Assembly: GCA_021234155.1 (NCBI GenBank)
Contig: JAJEKV010000187.1
Location: 587,152 to 651,151, forward strand
DNA: 64,000 nt
Direction of reading: 5' to 3'
Source of the DNA: Isoetes taiwanensis
Lineage: Eukaryota > Streptophyta > Lycopodiopsida > Isoetales > Isoetaceae
Shown: positions 34,269-45,406 of the stretch, piece after piece
Layout: each line of letters starts with the position of its first letter
Position numbering within the stretch: position 1 is the first letter of the stretch
Made by a program: the position numbers and the translations under genes
The notes under the pieces: model-generated
What the model saw: only the letters and a program-made list of their open reading frames with translations
Database searches by the model: none
What the model was told of the DNA's origin: nothing

Positions 34269-36890
34269 ATGAAAAGCCTAAGGAATTTAAAAATCTAAAT
34301 TGAGGGCTACATAAGTACTATAAGATGTACTAAAAGGGACCATAGAGAGTATGGGTTAAAAAAAGATAGAAATAAAGTCCTTAAGATAAATATGAGACAA
34401 AAGATTTATAGCTTGATTCAATTTATGGAAAATAATTAAACACTTGAGTATTCCAAAAGGAATTTTTTTTCGTGAAAAATAGAAGGAGGGAATTTGAATA
34501 TACCCAGCACCCAAAATTTATGGCATAGGGAGAAAACGAAGATATGGCGGTCGACCATGCATTTAAATCCGCCTTCTTGGTTCTACCAAAAGAAAAGGTT
34601 AGTTATTTGCAGCCCATCTTTATGGCTTAGCATTTTCCGGCAAAACCCCGCAATAGCAAATATGGGGTTTTATCAGGCATTGATAATAGTAATACGAGGA
34701 AGATAAGCCGGCATTTGAGACGGATAGAGAGCTCTTGTGGTGTAAACTTTCTGATTAGATTGAGCGCCCTAAAATGGAAAAAAAAAGGCAAAGCAGAGGA
34801 TATGATTCACGTAGAGGGCACAATGATGCATATATGGCAAAAAGAGGGGTGGATTCAACAAAGAAATGCTGTATCCTATAGAGGCGCATTTAACAGTTTG
34901 TTCCCGAAGACCCAAATCGGTGAAGATGTGTCTTGTAAGATGAAGACATGCAGTCTTGGATATGTGTTTCTATTTTTCTCTTAAAAAGAGTTTACAATGA
35001 ACAAAGGAGGCTAAGAAAAAGCTTAAGGGCCGTGGTATATACATGTCTCCATGCTTACGAGACTACTAAATAGTCTAGTAAAGAGGTAGATTGGATTAAA
35101 AAGATCTATAAATGATAATGAGAAAATACATATTCTTGTTTGTCTTTGTATGAAGAGTATTTGATAAGCACATTTTTTTATTTGCTATTTGCTATTACTA
35201 ATCTCAAGGGCAAAAAGAGTATATATTGGGTAAAGGGCGTTAAGCAAGAAAACCCAAGTACCTTTTGGCCCTTGCACCATTACCGTTTCTTTGCTAATGT
35301 GTGTATTGATTGGCTCTTGGTACATGGTTTTTCTTTTCCCAATATTGTTTTTTGTTTGTTATGAAGTGTTTTAGCTCAAAGAAATGTGTGGATCGATTTC
35401 AAAAAGCTCCAAAAGTAGTACAAGACCTTATGAGGCGAAAAGCCTAAGTTTTGAAGGCGGTTTAACATCTTAAGGATGCACAAACCGCTTAATTGTGTGG
35501 TATTTATATTCCAGTTTTTAAGTTAGCCATGCTCTAAGAAAAAGGCGAATCTCTCTACTAGAATGATATGTTATAATGCTTATATTTTTGGGAACAAGTT
35601 TGATAGCTGAACTTTGAATCTAGGGGGATAAAACTATGGGCTGTTATTATACCTGATACACTTTGAAAATATAAGCTGAAATTTTGTCCATGTGTGAAGG
35701 AATGTTTATGTAAGATATGCATGATATCATGAGTTTAAAAGGTGAAGGGAATGTAAACCTCACGAACCAAGAGAAATATATCTGAGGAAAAGCATGAAAT
35801 GAGAACATGAGAAAAGCCATGATTGAGTAAAAATCTGTTTTACCCTTATATATGTAAAAGGCTGTCTAGAAAGGAAATAAATAAGGAGGCAATTATGACT
35901 TTAAAATAAAACCATAGAATACAACCTACTGTTGTAAAGATTAAGTGCATGGTAGACATGCAAAAGAAATAATTATACTAGGAATGCAAAGATAGTAATC
36001 AAGGCTATATTCCTTTCTCCTTTATATGTTTTTTACAAACATGTACAGAAATAGAGAAATGATACACATGTCTATTAAAGGACAAAAGTTACAAATTGAA
36101 AGGAAATCTATGGAACTAAGGTTCAAAGATAATTTTGTACAAAGTCATAAGACTTTTGGCACCACAGTAAGATGTAACGTCTATAACTGGCTCAGTTATT
36201 GTACGAAATGATAAAACTACAGAAGGATTGACTGAAGTAGTATGAATGGCTAATAGGTCTGATGGCCAAGTTAGCTAGGTCCGGGTTTTTTTAGAAATTT
36301 CATGGCATTGGTCTTATCAGTGCTGCATCTTATCTATTAGTATTAATATGTAGCATAACAGGGGGTTGCTTTTGTGTTTTTGTACTTTTTTCCTAAAGGT
36401 TTTTATATGATTTCGTGGTGTATTCTGATGCATGTACTAATGCGTACATCTAGAGTGCACATACATATTCCTTATTTTTTATGGCACTTGCCAATGGTTT
36501 AGCCCCTTAAAAAAAAATTTATCTGATTAGTGCCATGCAAAGCTCGAAAATTGTATTTTAGGGTTCTTTGGTTTTTCCTAGACTCGAAGGGGAGTCCTTT
36601 AGGGTTCAATTCTATTGCGCGCCGCCAAGGGAAAATCTTGAGGAAAATAGGAGGCACCTTAGGATGGAGAATGCAGTTCCGATTGGGATCATCCTTTTCT
36701 TTTCAATCAGGCTTTTTTCTCTACAATTTTGCTTCTCGGTGCATGCAGCCACATTCCATGGCCTTGCAGAACCCCAAACAGATTTTTTTCGGCTCTTTCT
36801 TTTGATTCCTTCATTATTACGATCATTATAGGACTCTTATGGCGAAGTTTTGCTTTCGGAATGGTACATTCAAAATCGCATCGTCGATAG
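34269..36890. other. No gene seen
   Basis: AT-rich DNA with only short spurious frames. Some stretches (for example 34490-34990 and 35140-35360) lack stops for 200-300 bases in places but show no family resemblance. Remnants of the retroelement interior are likely. Confidence 0.35.
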
Positions 36891-37405
36891 AGACATCGGA
36901 TCGCCATTCTAAATGGGGACGAGCATGCATGTCATGCATGCATCGCGGCGGCGCATGCCCGTTTTGGGTTGGGAGTTAAGCTATTTCCGGTAGCGTTTAC
37001 GCATCCGCGTCTCATCGGCGCTTCCTCTTCTCTCGGCGATACCTTATTCTCTTTGAATTATTTCGAGGCGGGGAGGGGCTTCTTCTGCTGGTTTAGCCAA
37101 TTTGGCGTATCTTTCTTGCTATCCTTTCGGGCCTTTGGCCTCGTCCATGACCTCGTCCTTGATCCTAGTTTGTAAGGAATTTCTCTGCGGTAGTGGGCTT
37201 TGTTGGTTTCTTGTGAGTCCCATTCTAGAATCGCATCGATCAGGAACATCGGATAGCCATTCTAAATGGGGCGAGCATGCATGTCATGCATGCATGCGGC
37301 GCATGCCCGTTTTGGGTTGGGAGTTAAGCTATTTGGCGTTTACGCATCCCGTCTCATCGGCGCTTCCTCTTCTCTCGGCCCGATTACCTTATTCTCTTTG
37401 AACCC
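36891..37405. repeat. Direct duplication of a ~165-bp unit with GCATGC-rich core
   Basis: A unit running from a CATCGGAT...GCCATTCTAAATGGGG phrase, through GAGCATGCATGTCATGCATG and GCCCGTTTTGGGTTGGGAG, to TTATTCTCTTTGAA is present at about 36896-37060. It recurs at about 37249-37403. The copies differ mainly by small GC-rich insertions (GCGGCG, GGC, CCG). The 190 bases between them are unrelated. Confidence 0.75.
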
Positions 37406-40106
37406 ACCCTCCCCTTCTTTGTTTATTGTACAAGTTACATTTTATCATGTTTTCCACCGGCGGGTGATGCTTTTTTCCACCGGTGGGTGATGCTATTCTG
37501 GTATGTTTCTCGTTTGTTGTGTTGGTGATGTGCGGTACGGGTTGGCGGCGGCATCCGTTTCGACTTCTCCATGCGGGGGTTTTGGCAGCGATTTATGCCT
37601 TTACGTTTGTCTAAGCCCTTTGCAAGGCTTATCACTAGGGTTTTTCCTCGAAACCCGAAAAGGGCTTTTTAATCCGGTGATAAGCTTCGGCAGTACATCA
37701 ACCACTCATCTATTAGCATTGTATTTGTTTGGGGGTCCAAATGATATAATTGGATTTTCCCTTTATTTTTCGTGGGTAGTTCGTGATGTGTGCGGCTACC
37801 CATCACATCCCACCATTGTAGAAATCACTGAGATGAATGAGAAGCCTATCTATCGAGGCTTTGTTGGTTTCTTAAGAGTCCCATTCTAGAATGGTAGATT
37901 TTGAAAACGATTGGGGCAAAAAGCAGGGGATCTGCTCTTGCGGTCAATGCAGTGGGTTTGATTTGTGGGAAGTGGTGAAGGATGATTCTTTGAAGAAGTT
38001 AAAGGCGTTGATGCTATATGTTGGAGCATTGCAGGTAAAAAAAGGTCGCGATAGGGTAGGGATGTTTTTCGCTTTGTTGAGTGGTGGGTTCTTGGCAATC
38101 CATTATTTATTTGTTGTTTTAGGAATTTGTTGTTTTTGATAAATCTTCGGAATTCTATAGTCACATGGTATGTGGTTTACCCTTGTCATCCATTTAGAAA
38201 AGGTGCTAGGGAGCGTGGGTACAACTAGAACCGCTATATATCTTGACGACACCACCCTAAAATATCTGTTGTTTTGGCATGGCGGAAAAGCTCTTCTCCC
38301 TTTTTTTTCTTTTCCTCACTTCTTTCTTTTTCAGAACCTAAGTTGATCGCCATGCTTCTCACGTAACAACTTTGGAGCTTATATTCCTATTTGTTGGCTT
38401 GGGTACTGAAGGCCGAGAAAGGAGTTGTTGGTGGCTTTAAAGAATCTTTGTTAAGGTGTTTTTATTATCATTTGTTAAACTTCTGCTCTAATTTCGGTGA
38501 AATTTTGTGTTTCGATGTGCATTTGAGCCTGGCAAGAGATTTTTGCAGGTTGCTGTACATTCAGAACTTCTTCAAGCACTAAACTTTCATATCTTTCCTT
38601 GGACTATAGGTTGGTTAATGACATATCAATTGTGCATACATTTATGGGAATCAGAAAAGAGGTATTAAGTTATGATAGTGCTGCCATGTTCATGTGAAGG
38701 TTTGACTTTTTGTGCCCTATTGTACAGATTGGGAAAGCCTTGCACGATTTGTTTGAGACTAATGTAGTGCAACGAAAAGATTTGTGGATTACATCTAAAC
38801 TATGGTCCGTACGATAGGTGTGAGTAACTTCTCTATAAAGAAATTAGAGGACGAACAACTTCTCTATAAAGAAATTAGAGGACGAACGTGAATATCAGCA
38901 GAGAATGCTGTAACTGCTAATGGTGTCTCTCGTCATGTCAGTATGCATATTCACTGGGATTTCAGAAGTATTGCCTGAAGTAGTGTAAATGCTCTTGATT
39001 TTTTTTTTTTTTTGCATTTATGCTGTTACAGGTACACAAATTTCTTTACTAAGATACAAATTTCTTTACTAAGATGGTTACAAGGACATGATGGGTTCAA
39101 GTCCCACTGGTTGGTAATATTTACTTGGCAAACTTGTTATCATCGTGCAGATATTTGATGCTACAACATATGTTTAATGCTACAAGACGCCTACGGTTTA
39201 CTATTTCTCATCGGGACAAGATGCTATAGATGCACACAATCTTTGCAATTTTTATTCAATAGAGTATTCTCTCATGGATATTTATATCATCCTTGGTGGA
39301 TAATTTCAATCATAGGGCTTGGGAACCTATAATCCAGCATATGTGATTTGTGTTTGCTCGTAGCAGCATCCCATCATGTAACTAATGCACATCATTGTAT
39401 TTTTATTAAAACAAAGCAGTTTTATCATTCTAGGCTTGTCTCATGTAATCAATTACATGCACAAATATTTCTAAAATTGTTACATGCAAAAGTGAATTAA
39501 AATTGTTACATGCATTTATGCCATTCTTAGTGCCGAAATGGTGAAGGGCTTTATTAGGGCGAAGGTTTCATTTAGGGCCGAAGGGCCGAAATTTTTTAAT
39601 ATAACAACCAACACATATGTACCATTAACATTAATTAGCTCAAACCATTGCATCCAACACATTTAAAATAAAATCCCCTAAAACCCCTTTGGTTTGGGTG
39701 CATATTCACACGGGGGTTACGTAGGGGCGCCGAGCCCCTAAAACTTACAACAATACATGTACACAATTAATACCATTAAGTACATCCCTTAAACCTTATG
39801 GTATTTTGCAAACTTTAATATCTGATTATACAAAAACTTAGACCGGGCATACCCCAAACGAGGATCATGGCATGCGGTCCGGATCCAAGGAATAAAGGGC
39901 CCAAACCAATATCGAGTTTGTGCCACCAATATGGAATAAGGATCTCGGACCTATCTGGATATGCCGCAAGCAAGATCATGTGCCCGAGTTATCTTTGTCA
40001 GACTTTGCTCTTCTTTGCATCAAAACCAAAAGTACACACATTACTCATTGAGAAGGACTCTTGAGGAAACCGGACCGGTATGCGCTATCGACCATTTAGG
40101 GTTCAT
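37406..40106. other. No confident gene; several short tandem repeats
   Basis: Tandem units include CCACCGGYGGGTGATGCT at 37452-37495, a 31-base unit (ACTTCTCTATAAAGAAATTAG...) at about 38826-38886, and ACAAATTTCTTTACTAAGAT twice at 39036-39075. A plus-strand frame at 37891-38139 (MVDFENDWGKKQGICSCGQC) has a Cys-rich start but no recognised family. Confidence 0.35.
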
Positions 40107-40510
40107 TGAATGGCTCCACGTCTCCCGAGGTGAAAAAGTCAACACCGGGCGAAAAAGCCAAAGAGGCTGCCGGTGGGATGAGGTGTTTCTTTCAAAAAGT
40201 TAGGGGCGTATAATGCTACTTGGCCCCATACCTGGGTCAGCTGATATAAAAATATCTTAGCCCATTTTGTTTTTTTTTTTTTTTTTTTTTTAATTTTGAA
40301 AAAGATTTGAAAAAAAAGTTAGATTCAAATTTGTGTTTCTTTATTTGAAAAGTGTGTTTGTTGTGACGCCTTCCTGCCGCCATAGCCGCCGGAGTAGAGC
40401 TCGCCTGCCGCCATAGCCGACCTTGCATGTTATCCTGCTGCTACCCTAAACGCCTAGCGTCTCCCTTCTGACCCCAGCGCCACCTCTTCTATCCCAAGCG
40501 CCCACTTCTT
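40107..40510 (+). promoter_or_regulatory. Candidate promoter/leader of the histone H3 chimera, TATA module copy B
   Basis: This is the second copy of the module at 34081-34268, with a TATAAAAATAT box near 40234-40245 and a T tract to 40291. It is followed by a C-rich, leader-like stretch ending CCACTTCTT at 40510. The gypsy element is inserted exactly there, and TTCTT resumes at 53633, 32 bases before a consensus start codon. If the gypsy insertion is removed, this region lies directly upstream of the chimeric H3 gene. The inference is positional only. Confidence 0.45.
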
Positions 40511-41295
40511 TGTCACACCTACAGAAAGTAGAGTCAGTTGCGCTACCTTGAACTCCCCGAGTTCCCCGCAGCCTTGAGTTCACAGAACTCCCCACGCACA
40601 ACTGAAAAACTAATCCCCAGGATTAGCTTGAAGCCCTGCTTCAAAAGTTCTATCACTAGAACTAATACTGCAGCAGCAGTATTGCTTTAAGGACAGTCCA
40701 GAATATTCTCGAAACGGAACGTCCCCTTGAGCTATCACTCAATAGTGAAGTAGCTCAGAACCACACGAAATGGTTCCCAAACAACTCACAATGGGTCGAA
40801 ACCCCTGACAGTAAAGGATCTGGCTGTCAACTAAGACGGTCTGCTCCAACCGCTTGCTCTCAAGACAGAAACTCCTCCTGCAGAAAACGTCTCTAAAGTA
40901 CTTTATAGAGCTTCTAGGGCCAAGAATAGGCCGAAAAAGGCCTATGGGTCCTTTCTTTAGCTCGGATTGAGCAACAATAGCTCAGATCCGGCCCCTTTTG
41001 GCTGATCCGGCCGTTCCATCAGATTTAGTGAAAAAACCTTTTGGCTTGACCCATCCAATGGGTTTCCGCCACCTCACACCCCTTTTCCAATGGTTGAGTG
41101 GTTTTTAACATGAAACTTTATAATTTAATTAAATGGCAAGTTAACATACGAAACTTCTCTTATTTAAAAATTATCCCCACGCCGCCCCTAGGCGGTATTG
41201 CCGCATGGGACATTCCCAGGCCACCCCGTGGCATTCCCATGGCGAACCCCTGGTCCCAAGGTCGGCAAGCGCGACTTGCCCCTTGGACCGTAACA
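40511..41295 (-). repeat. 3' LTR of the gypsy element (left copy)
   Basis: This 785-base copy is nearly identical to 52842-53632. The differences are mainly short indels, for example around 40660 and 40790. Confidence 0.9.
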
Positions 41296-41315
41296 ATTTC
41301 CTCCCTCCCTTAGGA
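41296..41315 (-). other. Polypurine tract of the gypsy element
   Basis: On the minus strand CTAAGGGAGGGAGGAAAT sits directly before the left LTR, the position of the plus-strand primer. It is preceded by LEDK...GG-type residues of the polyprotein tail. Confidence 0.7.
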
Positions 41316-41670
41316 CCTTGTCCTCAAGGTCTAGAGGTTCAAATGAGGAAAGCGTTGCACAAACTCATCCGTCTCCCAAGTGGCATCCGTGTAGGGAGGC
41401 CGGCTCGCCACAAGACCGGATATTCACGAATATCTCTATTAGCATAGCTACCCGAACACGAGTGTCTAGAACCGTTCGGGTGTTACAGTGAGGAGCTTAA
41501 CACTAGCGGTATACTCCGGACCCGACAACATTGTCAGGTATCTAGTATAGCAAGCAAAAGGCGGCTTGCATGAAATATAGGATGAATCCCAATATCTGCG
41601 GTAAGGCCAACTCATATGTTTGTGGTTCCTATCCTTTTAACAATCTTAAAAGGTCCGGCATATCTTAGGG
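41316..41670 (-). pseudogene. Decayed chromodomain-like tail of the polyprotein
   Basis: In mixed frames the minus strand reads DATWETDEFVQRFPHLNL followed by LEDKVLREGGN. The ATWE...F...P...LEDKV..GG pattern is typical of the C-terminal chromodomain region of plant chromoviruses, thought to direct integration into heterochromatin. Frame breaks make it non-functional here. Confidence 0.5.
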
Positions 41671-43341
41671 TTAACAGGCTGCGCCCTTTAACCAGCGGTT
41701 TAAGGGTGTGTTTAAATATCTTGAAGGATACACAATCCTTAAGAACACATAGTCACCCTCCTCATAGGTGACATCACGCCTACGCTTATTAGCATACACT
41801 TGAGCACGATTTTGCGCTCTACGCAAGTTTTGTCGACACTGAAGCAAAATTGCATTCATATCATCCAACATATTTACGGCAGCATCCGTTTTTAGATACT
41901 TATGCATACCCGCATAAGTCCTAGGATTTCGCCCCATCATAGCAACAAAGGGAGTCATCTTAATTCCCGTATGATGGCTGTTGTTATACGCAAACTCTAA
42001 GCAAGGCAGGTACTCCTCCCAACGAGTTTGACGTTCATGGACAAAACTTCTCAACATATCCTCCAAGATCATGTTGATTCTCTCAGTTTGACCATCCGTT
42101 TGTGGGTGGTTACCACTACTCATTCTCAATCGTACCTTAAGACCTTTCATAAGGTCTTTCCAAAAATGACCTGTAAACTTGGTGTCCCTATCACTTATGA
42201 TAGACAAAGGCAAACCAAAAAGAGGAAAAACATATCTCATATATGCAGTTGCTACATCTGGACCTGTAGCGTCCTCCTTCAGGGCCACAAATTTGGCGTA
42301 CTTAGTTAGGCAATCAACAATCACCCACACTTGAGTGTTTTGCCTAACAGTTCTAGGCAAAGAGACTATAAAGTCCATACTTATACACTCCCATCTTTGT
42401 AAGGGTATAGGTATAGGTTGCAATAGTCCCGGGGTACGACCATGGTCAGCTTTAACAGCTTGACACGTCAGACAATGCGATACCAAGTCCCAGACTTGTT
42501 CCTTCATGTCCGGCCAATAGTAGTGGCGTTTGACCAACTCATAGGTCTTCCACTCACCCCCGTGCCCAGCTTGCGGGGTTTCATGATGGTCACGCAATAT
42601 CAAATCCCGAAGATTATCATGCAATGGAACATAAATCCTAGATTTATAAAAGTACAACCCCTCTTGCTCAGTCCACCAATCCCCAGATTTGGTTATCACG
42701 GGTTGTTGCTCATCTTCTTGATATGCGTTTTTAATCCTTTGGAAGAGATCACTCTCCCCTACCATTAAAGTATTTAGATGCTTAATCCTAGATAAGGCAT
42801 CCGCAACCGGATTGTTCTTTCCAGGAGTATGCTCAATACTAAAATGAAACTCATGCAAAAAGTCAAGCCACCTAGCTTGTCTAGGACTAATCTCTACTTG
42901 GCTTTGCAAAAACCTTAAGGGCTCTGTATAAACCACAAACTTGCGTGGCTCTTTATTGGTACCACATCTCAAGTAGTGCCGCCACGTCTTTAATGCATGA
43001 ACTATAGCCAAGAGTTCTTGTTCATATGTTGCATAATTTCGTTCCGCTTGATTAAGCTTACGACTTTCATATGCAATAACACGGCCTTGTTGCATAAGCA
43101 CAGCTCCCAGAGCTTGCCCACAAGCATCCGTGTATACCTCAAATGACTCATTGAGGTCAGGTACTTTCAGTACTGGACTACTCACCAAAAGGCTTTTAAT
43201 CCTTTCAAAGGCCTCTTGTTGAGCTCGGCCCCACACGTACTCTTGATCTTTTCTCAGAAGATCAGTGAGCGGCGCTACTACCTTAGAAAACTTGGGCACA
43301 AATTTCCTATAATAAGTAGCCAACCCGAGAAAGCTTCTCAA
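41671..43341 (-). CDS. Gypsy RNase H and integrase
   Basis: The frame starts within the RT/RNase H junction ([19 protein letters not shown]). RNase H shows [14 protein letters not shown] and [14 protein letters not shown]. The integrase has a His-x-His...Cys-x2-Cys zinc finger (H...GHGGEWKTY...HCLTCQ). The D,D,E core follows: [22 protein letters not shown] and [19 protein letters not shown]. It is 556 residues long without internal stops. It is separated from the RT frame at about 43390 by a one-base shift inside SEGVS/DPSK. That could be mutation or assembly error. Confidence 0.85.
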   Translation of the reverse strand: MRSFLGLATYYRKFVPKFSKVVAPLTDLLRKDQEYVWGRAQQEAFERIKSLLVSSPVLKVPDLNESFEVYTDACGQALGAVLMQQGRVIAYESRKLNQAERNYATYEQELLAIVHALKTWRHYLRCGTNKEPRKFVVYTEPLRFLQSQVEISPRQARWLDFLHEFHFSIEHTPGKNNPVADALSRIKHLNTLMVGESDLFQRIKNAYQEDEQQPVITKSGDWWTEQEGLYFYKSRIYVPLHDNLRDLILRDHHETPQAGHGGEWKTYELVKRHYYWPDMKEQVWDLVSHCLTCQAVKADHGRTPGLLQPIPIPLQRWECISMDFIVSLPRTVRQNTQVWVIVDCLTKYAKFVALKEDATGPDVATAYMRYVFPLFGLPLSIISDRDTKFTGHFWKDLMKGLKVRLRMSSGNHPQTDGQTERINMILEDMLRSFVHERQTRWEEYLPCLEFAYNNSHHTGIKMTPFVAMMGRNPRTYAGMHKYLKTDAAVNMLDDMNAILLQCRQNLRRAQNRAQVYANKRRRDVTYEEGDYVFLRIVYPSRYLNTPLNRWLKGAAC

Positions 43342-44216
43342 CTCGTGAACATTCTCAGGTTGAGTCCACTCTTGTACCGCTCGTACTTTGCTAGGGTCCG
43401 AGACACTCCCTCCCCCGACAAGATGTGACCCAAGTAAGCAACCCTTTGCTTGAGGAAATCACATTTAGAGACTTTAGCATACAACTTATTGGAACGTAAC
43501 ACTTTAAGCACTTGCTCTAGGTGCTGGAAGTGTTCTTCCAATGAGTTCGAGTAAACAAGTATATCATCTAGAAATACTTCAACTGATTTATCCAAATAAT
43601 CAGCGAATACTCGGTTCATTAACCTCATGAACGTAGCCGGCGCATTGGTGAGACCAAACGGCATAACCAGGAACTCATAATGACCTTGATGAGTTCGAAA
43701 AGCTGTTTTTGGTTCATCACCTTCACGGATTTTGATTTGATGATATCCACTTCTCAAATCAATCTTGGTGAACCAAGTTGCACCACCTAGACGATCTAAA
43801 ATATCGTCAATCCGTGGCAAAGGATATCTATCCTTTACGGTTGCTTTGTTAAGTGCGCGATAATCTATGCACATGCGCATAGTATTATCTTTTTTCTTAA
43901 CCAACAACACCGGAGCTGCAAAAGGAGATTTACTCGGCTGGATAAACCCTTTTCCAAGTAGTTTCCCAACTTGCTTTTTAACTTCCTCTAACTCAAGAGG
44001 ACTCAAGCGATAAGGGGCTCTTGCCATTGGTTTAGTTCCAGGCTCGAGATCTATCTCATGCTCCACTCCCCTTGACGGAGGTGGCCCTATAGGCAACTCC
44101 TCGGGAAACACATCCTTGTATCTTTCCAAAAGATCAAGTAATTGAGGATGAAGCTGAGAGCTATCATCCAATTGCTCTATAAGTGAATTACAAGTTTTAA
44201 CACATATTTCATTATC
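43338..44216 (-). CDS. Gypsy reverse transcriptase
   Basis: The frame enters from the L1 junction at 44216 and reads through [16 protein letters not shown] and FPEELP. The RT boxes include [62 protein letters not shown] and the catalytic [12 protein letters not shown]. The visible frame ends near 43338 after a one-base shift, while the normal sequence resumes in the next frame. The first part of the RT region continues the protease frame on the far side of the L1. Confidence 0.85.
   Translation of the reverse strand, partial: DNEICVKTCNSLIEQLDDSSQLHPQLLDLLERYKDVFPEELPIGPPPSRGVEHEIDLEPGTKPMARAPYRLSPLELEEVKKQVGKLLGKGFIQPSKSPFAAPVLLVKKKDNTMRMCIDYRALNKATVKDRYPLPRIDDILDRLGGATWFTKIDLRSGYHQIKIREGDEPKTAFRTHQGHYEFLVMPFGLTNAPATFMRLMNRVFADYLDKSVEVFLDDILVYSNSLEEHFQHLEQVLKVLRSNKLYAKVSKCDFLKQRVAYLGHILSGEGVSRTLAKYERYKSGLNLRMFTS
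44202..44216. repeat. Target-site duplication of the nested L1 (left)
   Basis: ACATATTTCATTATC occurs here and at 50851-50865, on either side of the LINE. It is followed here by the L1 poly(A) tail read as T residues on the plus strand. Confidence 0.9.
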
Positions 44217-44704
44217 TTTTTTTTTTTTTTATTGAAGGCAACTATTTATATTAAGTATAAGTTAAATATACAAAAAGAAACTTTTTTCAAGGGAAGTGTA
44301 ACCCTATTTCAGTTTAAGATGCTTTTAGAAAAAGAGGTATCTGAAAAGCATAGTCTTTTTGAACAGTAACAGAAAGAAGCTAATGAATTCCTTGGAGGTG
44401 CTGGTTTGTCCTTTTCCTTGCTTTCCCCTTCATAATCAGATGGAATGTGCAGTAGGTGCATTTACAATTGCCCGCCTTGGCCATATTGAATCTTCCTTTG
44501 GCATCTTTGGCCTCGCAGATCAAATCTCTTCGAATGTTGTAATTTTGGTCACAGCAGCAACCACAAACGCATATGGCATCGAGATGTGCAGATGTATCAG
44601 CTGGGCCGAAGAACTTGATCCATTCCTTTTCATGCTCGGCTTTGTTCCTTTTCCATTTAAGCCTCCTAGTCATCAGGAACAGAGTATCTGCAGCAATAAA
44701 CGAT

Positions 44705-45406
44705 TCATACATTAATACTAAGGATCCAATTAATATCATACAATACCTGTTTTATGATCCCTTCCGGGGGGATAATTTCAAAATCAAATATGAAGGAGTT
44801 TCTCCCTTTCCAAATTCTCCACAAGAGAATATAAATTCTCCAGTCTGTTGGGTTGTTAGGCATGAAGAATTCTTTGTGATCCAGGTTAACAAGATTTTGG
44901 CCAAGGATCTCAGAGGCCAGCTCCAGAACCCATTCAGACCATAGGCAAGACCTGAATAGATGATTTTCATCCTCCTTATAGGCTAGGCATCTGTCACAAA
45001 TATCAGAATTAGTCATAGAAAGCTTAAATCTCTTACAGTTAGTAGCCAATCCCTTGTGCCATAGTTGCCACATAAATGCTTTGATTTTCGGATTAATTGG
45101 GCTACTCCACATAAATTTGAGGTTCCTCCTAGCTGTGTCCGAAGAAACTCCCCATTTGAGGTGAATAATAACAGTTTGGTCTCTCATGAGAAACTTGTAG
45201 GCCGAATTGACTTTGTAGCCATTCACCCCATTGTGTTTCCAAGAGTCTTGGGAGTGGGACCACTTGCCATTCACTACTGTATTAATAATGGCTTCATACA
45301 GCATCTGTGTTTGCTGACCTTCCCCTGCAAGGACTGAGTTATGAAATAAAATAATCCCATTATCATCAAAAAGATCTCTGATCATGGTGATCCCTTTTTG
45401 CTTCAA
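44705..45406 (-). CDS. L1 ORF2 C-terminal part with zf-RVT domain
   Basis: The frame contains WSSPINPKIKAFMWQLWHKG, then CDRCLAYKEDENHLFRSC followed by a W. The NPKIK..MW and Cys-x2-Cys...E..H...C patterns define the zf-RVT domain. It follows directly from the RT frame, offset by one base at about 45405 (a KL/LKQKG junction), so it was originally one protein with it. Confidence 0.8.
   Translation of the reverse strand: MKQKGITMIRDLFDDNGIILFHNSVLAGEGQQTQMLYEAIINTVVNGKWSHSQDSWKHNGVNGYKVNSAYKFLMRDQTVIIHLKWGVSSDTARRNLKFMWSSPINPKIKAFMWQLWHKGLATNCKRFKLSMTNSDICDRCLAYKEDENHLFRSCLWSEWVLELASEILGQNLVNLDHKEFFMPNNPTDWRIYILLWRIWKGRNSFIFDFEIIPPEGIIKQVLYDINWILSINV

Noticed and set aside
36530-37889. Open frames of 60-130 codons, some hydrophobic, suggesting a membrane-protein gene
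   Set aside because: They overlap in several frames and fall in a duplicated non-coding block. No family resemblance or convincing splice structure was found.
42028-42768. Plus-strand frames opposite the gypsy integrase
   Set aside because: Antisense shadows of a well-supported integrase and RNase H frame.
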